DNA from: a virus
Length of the DNA stretch: 24,619 nucleotides
Direction: 5' to 3' (one strand)
IMG/VR virus record: IMGVR_UViG_3300032050_000775
Coordinates: 1-24,619 of that record
Shown: in pieces, positions 21,896 through 24,619 of the stretch
Position numbering within the stretch: position 1 is the first letter of the stretch
How the letters are laid out: each line of letters opens with the position of its first letter
The notes under the pieces: generated by a model
What the model was told of the DNA's origin: nothing
Databases searched by the model: none
What the model saw: only the letters and a program-made list of their open reading frames with translations
Translations under genes and position numbers: made by a program

Positions 21896-22062
21896 CAGTC
21901 GCTCAAGCCTGCCGCTGGCTGTTCATCTTGCTCCGTAGCCTGTGCAGCTTGGAATTGCTGTACCAGCTTTTGATGCAAAGGGAATGCACCAGACTCTGTA
22001 GGCAACTGACCCAGTACACGGACGATGAAGGCCGCTTCGTTTGTTTCGATATTGAAGTTCAT
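21895..22062 (-). CDS. Small conserved phage protein between SSB and exonuclease
   Basis: A 55-aa protein joined to both neighbours (TAATG with the ssDNA-binding protein, ATGA with the exonuclease). It reads MNFNIETNEAAFIVRVLGQL then PTESGAFPLHQKLVQQFQ. The ILR/VRVLGQLPTxSGAFPLxQK pattern is recalled from short phage proteins, often near replication or fibre genes. The function is not known to me. The tail is Gln/Ala/Glu-rich. Confidence 0.75.
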   Translation of the reverse strand: MNFNIETNEAAFIVRVLGQLPTESGAFPLHQKLVQQFQAAQATEQDEQPAAGLSD

Positions 22063-22472
22063 TACAGTACATCCTCATCATCAGCAGAGATGCTGCCACC
22101 ACCTACGTATTCAACCAAGTCAGTGATGACCAACTTAGCCAACGAAGGGCTAACACCTTTCTTGTTCTTGTATGTCCAAGCGTAGCTGCCAATCATGCAG
22201 ATTGCCTTGCTGCCGTTACCAACGTCTTCAACGATTTCTTCGTTGTCAGTATCGAAAGCTTTGATGGGACGCTGACTCTTACAGGTGATGTACTTACCCT
22301 GCTCAGGCTTCTTCTCAAGGTTTTCTTGCACAGAGATGCCCATGTCTTCCAATGCAGCCACTGCTTTGTCGGACAGGTTACACAGATCAACTGTGTATGC
22401 ATCAGCCATTTCGTTTTTACGGTTCAGAGAAGCCCAATATACATCGGCTTTCAGTTTCAACTTATCACTCAT
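22062..22472 (-). CDS. Single-stranded DNA-binding protein (phage type)
   Basis: A 136-aa protein with AAAGGAAA before the start at 22472; an upstream ATG at 22508 lacks such a site. It has the layout of phage ssDNA-binding proteins: aromatic-rich N-terminus (DVYWASLNRKNE), a VDLCNLSDKAVAALEDMGI segment, GKYITCKSQRPIKAFD, GNGSKA, and a tyrosine/tryptophan strand (SYAWTYKNKKG) before VSPSLAKLVITDLVEY. The C-terminus is acidic (SADDEDVL), as in SSB proteins that recruit polymerase or exonuclease. Position between polymerase and exonuclease supports the role. Exact family (gp2.5-like) is inferred. Confidence 0.8.
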   Translation of the reverse strand: MSDKLKLKADVYWASLNRKNEMADAYTVDLCNLSDKAVAALEDMGISVQENLEKKPEQGKYITCKSQRPIKAFDTDNEEIVEDVGNGSKAICMIGSYAWTYKNKKGVSPSLAKLVITDLVEYVGGGSISADDEDVL

Positions 22473-22545
22473 TTGAGTTTCCTTTGATTTAAATGCTGAC
22501 CAATTCAATAGGGGTCAGCTTCCTATATTCTTCAGGTCGCTAGAC
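22473..22545 (-). other. Intergenic gap after polymerase gene
   Basis: A 73-base space, the longest between replication genes. It contains the ribosome binding site of the SSB gene and most of a 5-bp hairpin (22534-22547, AGGTC-GCTA-GACCT on the + strand) at the polymerase stop. No U tract follows and no promoter is evident. Confidence 0.4.
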
Positions 22546-24615
22546 CTATTGTATCACCAGCTTTTTAGCAGCGTCAATGTAGTATTGGTAGTCAATGTCT
22601 TTCCATGTGAAGTCATTGATGTCATTACATGTCCACATACCGTAGCCTTCACCAACCGATATACGCCTTGGTTCAGCCTCATCCTTGAGTGGTGGCATCA
22701 CCTTGACCAACTCTCCACCAGCAGTGCAAGCGTAGAACCTGCACATGTTTTGTTGTTGCACTTCAACGCAGCCACCCATCACCATCACAAGCTTACTGCT
22801 ACGAGGCACTTTCACCCTGAGCATGAAGTCATACTTGTTCTTGTGACCCTTGATATATACATCAACAGGGATACCGTGAAGCATCGCAGCTTCAGCAGCT
22901 TTCGGTATGACCAGACCACCTTGGTCTTGATGCCAGCCAAGTCCTTCGTATTGATAAGCACCCTTACGTTTTACTTTACCGTCAGTGTACACTGCGATAT
23001 AGTTATTAACGTCACGGATAATCATCTTGGAATAGTATGCATACTCAAGCTGCAAACCAACTTGTTTCTGCCACACTGCACAAATGGTTTCATATTCTGT
23101 AACCTTCCGACGAGGCAGCTTCACAGTGATACCGTCAGTGTTGACCTGAATAATGGACAAGCCTTCAATGTCCATCAGCTTATCAGCCAACAGACACAAC
23201 GATAGCTGACCATTGATGGTGATCGTCATCGTGTATTGCGGGTCGTAGAAGGGGCTGTACTTGTTGTTGCTATCCCCATACACACCGTTCAACGCAAGCT
23301 TCAGCATGGCGTTTTCTGCTGTGTTCTTGGCATAGCTTTTACGCTGTTCGTACACGTCCTGATAAATGTCACAGAACTTCTCAGACAAATGCTCAGGATA
23401 GACACGGTTGGCAATGGCAATGTTGGGATACATTGATGCAACGTCAGCGTCAATAATCATGTACTCATCATCATCACTAACAATCTGTGACTCAACAGAT
23501 CCGTGAATACCACCAGTGCCAAAGTCGAAACGGAAGCCACCGATTGTGACGTTCAAGTTGGTAGCAACTCTCCAGTTCTTCCAATAGCTGTACTGCTTCT
23601 CGCCCTTCTTCTTAGCCTTCAACTCCTCCTCTGACACCCACCCTAATGGATGCAAAGCTTTGAAGCCAGCAACAACCTCGTCGCTTGGTTTGTTGAACCA
23701 CTTCTGACGCTTCGTCACCATCTCAGCATAGGCAGCTAAGTCACCGAGATCGCTCTCTTCAATGTCAGACAACGCACCCTTTGTTTCTGTCAAAGACTGT
23801 GAAGCAAACCAATCCAACACAAGCTGAAACTCAGGGCGCTTGAAGTCGTAGTAGTTGAACAGGCAGTCTTTGATGTTGATGACGCTGCGCTTGGTCTGGT
23901 TCAGATGACGCTCACCCTTCTTACCAATACGATAGCAACTACCCGGCATGTCTTCTTCAAGACGCATGATGAAGTAGTCTTTGCCGATCTTCGTATCGTT
24001 GTGGTTGAGGAAGTTCCGGTCATACTTAACCGACAACTCTTCACGGAAGTTGATTGAGGCTAAGCATTCTTTGTAGAACAACAACGTCATCTTCACATCG
24101 TGCATGTTGTATTTTAACAACACATCTATCTGGTCATCTGTCAGATCAGAGTGAGGATCGTAGGGTAGGTCAACAATGCTGTCAGCTTTCATGTTGAACT
24201 CAAGCGCCTTCAACGATGTAGCCCTTGCGGGATTGTCGAAGTGCATGATTTTGTACAGGTCAATCTGCTGCACATACTGTGACCTGTCATGGATGATGTG
24301 ACCAAACCGATCATCACTACCGATGATGCTCTGTGCCTTCTTGTACACCCGTGTAGCCACAGCCTTGCCCGACACAGTGAGTGCCTTCTCAGACACAGAT
24401 ATGAGATCGTGCAGCACAGGATAGTCAAAGCCTATGTTGTTGTATCCCACCATCCTGTGCTTCTTGCGCTTGAGTTCCCCGAGAAAACTAAACAGTTTGT
24501 CAGCTTCGTTCTTCCGGTGTGAACATTCAAACGACACAACATGCGACTCGTCAGCACTGATCGCTGAGAACGTGAACGCTGTCTTGTATGTCTCTATGTC
24601 CCAAATGTAATCCAT
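22546..24615 (-). CDS. Family B DNA polymerase with 3'-5' exonuclease
   Basis: A 689-aa replicative polymerase. Proofreading motifs: Exo I D6-I-E8, Exo II D64 (YNNIGFDYP), Exo III Y169-x3-D173 (YNMHDV). Polymerase motifs: A, D391-V-A-S-M-Y-P (391-397); B, K439-x3-N443-x2-Y446-G447; C, V491-N-T-D494. In motif C the first Asp of the usual D-T-D is Asn; the second, catalytic, Asp is kept. It starts next to the window edge; MDYIWDIETY is a natural beginning with AAAG just before it, so I read it as complete. It lies first in a replication cluster with SSB and FEN-type exonuclease. It is distinct from T7's family A enzyme. Confidence 0.93.
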   Translation of the reverse strand: MDYIWDIETYKTAFTFSAISADESHVVSFECSHRKNEADKLFSFLGELKRKKHRMVGYNNIGFDYPVLHDLISVSEKALTVSGKAVATRVYKKAQSIIGSDDRFGHIIHDRSQYVQQIDLYKIMHFDNPARATSLKALEFNMKADSIVDLPYDPHSDLTDDQIDVLLKYNMHDVKMTLLFYKECLASINFREELSVKYDRNFLNHNDTKIGKDYFIMRLEEDMPGSCYRIGKKGERHLNQTKRSVINIKDCLFNYYDFKRPEFQLVLDWFASQSLTETKGALSDIEESDLGDLAAYAEMVTKRQKWFNKPSDEVVAGFKALHPLGWVSEEELKAKKKGEKQYSYWKNWRVATNLNVTIGGFRFDFGTGGIHGSVESQIVSDDDEYMIIDADVASMYPNIAIANRVYPEHLSEKFCDIYQDVYEQRKSYAKNTAENAMLKLALNGVYGDSNNKYSPFYDPQYTMTITINGQLSLCLLADKLMDIEGLSIIQVNTDGITVKLPRRKVTEYETICAVWQKQVGLQLEYAYYSKMIIRDVNNYIAVYTDGKVKRKGAYQYEGLGWHQDQGGLVIPKAAEAAMLHGIPVDVYIKGHKNKYDFMLRVKVPRSSKLVMVMGGCVEVQQQNMCRFYACTAGGELVKVMPPLKDEAEPRRISVGEGYGMWTCNDINDFTWKDIDYQYYIDAAKKLVIQ

Positions 24616-24619
24616 CTTT

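Noticed and set aside
22534-22547. Hairpin AGGTC-GCTA-GACCT near the polymerase stop as a terminator
   Set aside because: Only 5 bp and not followed by a T run on the - strand.
22549-23205. 218-codon open frame on the + strand opposite the DNA polymerase gene
   Set aside because: It lies entirely antisense to a polymerase gene with all motifs intact, has no ribosome binding site and reads like a low-complexity shadow rich in His, Val and Leu.

Overview
The window is part of a tailed bacteriophage genome (Caudoviricetes). It carries tail-fibre, lysis, virion and replication modules and has dense, overlapping genes. An Rz/Rz1-type spanin pair shows that the host is Gram-negative. The giant virion protein and its neighbours resemble proteins of aquatic podovirus-like phages; this comes from remembered sequence patterns, not from a search. 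No integrase, terminase, capsid, portal, RNA polymerase, primase or helicase lies in the window, so lifestyle and exact taxon cannot be settled from it.

The left half (1-13722) is read on the + strand. It opens with the C-terminal part of a tail fibre that has a Peptidase_G2/IMC-like tip domain, followed by a small fibre-associated protein. The lysis cassette comes next: three small membrane proteins (one with an EF-hand loop), an Rz-like i-spanin with an Rz1-like lipoprotein wholly embedded in its +1 frame, and an M15-type peptidase endolysin. Five virion-type genes follow. One encodes an 868-aa protein with eleven exact 22-residue repeats and a dockerin-like calcium loop. The last encodes a 1791-aa ejection/polyvalent-type protein with a triple 17-residue N-terminal repeat and a possible ADP-ribosyltransferase-like domain.

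The two transcription units converge on a bidirectional hairpin terminator at 13747-13775. Next to it, on the - strand, lie a tRNA-Trp(CCA) and a 71-nt tRNA-like element with CAU in its loop, one base apart.

The right half (13781-24615) is read on the - strand and, in transcription order, starts with replication. It encodes a family B DNA polymerase, an ssDNA-binding protein, a FEN-type exonuclease, a DUF3310 protein, several tiny genes, an HNH nuclease, a small membrane protein and MazG. A UUCG terminator then precedes class I ribonucleotide reductase (nrdA, nrdB). Small genes and a PD-(D/E)XK-like protein follow, then a structured RNA element, a second HNH nuclease, an N4 gp49/Sf6 gene 66-family protein and the tRNAs. 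MazG, NrdA and NrdB act on nucleotides and would feed the polymerase. Genes are joined by many ATGA, GTGA or TAATG overlaps, which suggests translational coupling.

The least explained item is the structured RNA at 15123-15242. It has a three-way junction, an 18-bp closing stem ending in a U tract, a GNRA tetraloop and a possible 7-nt kissing interaction. Its wobble pairs assign it to the - strand.
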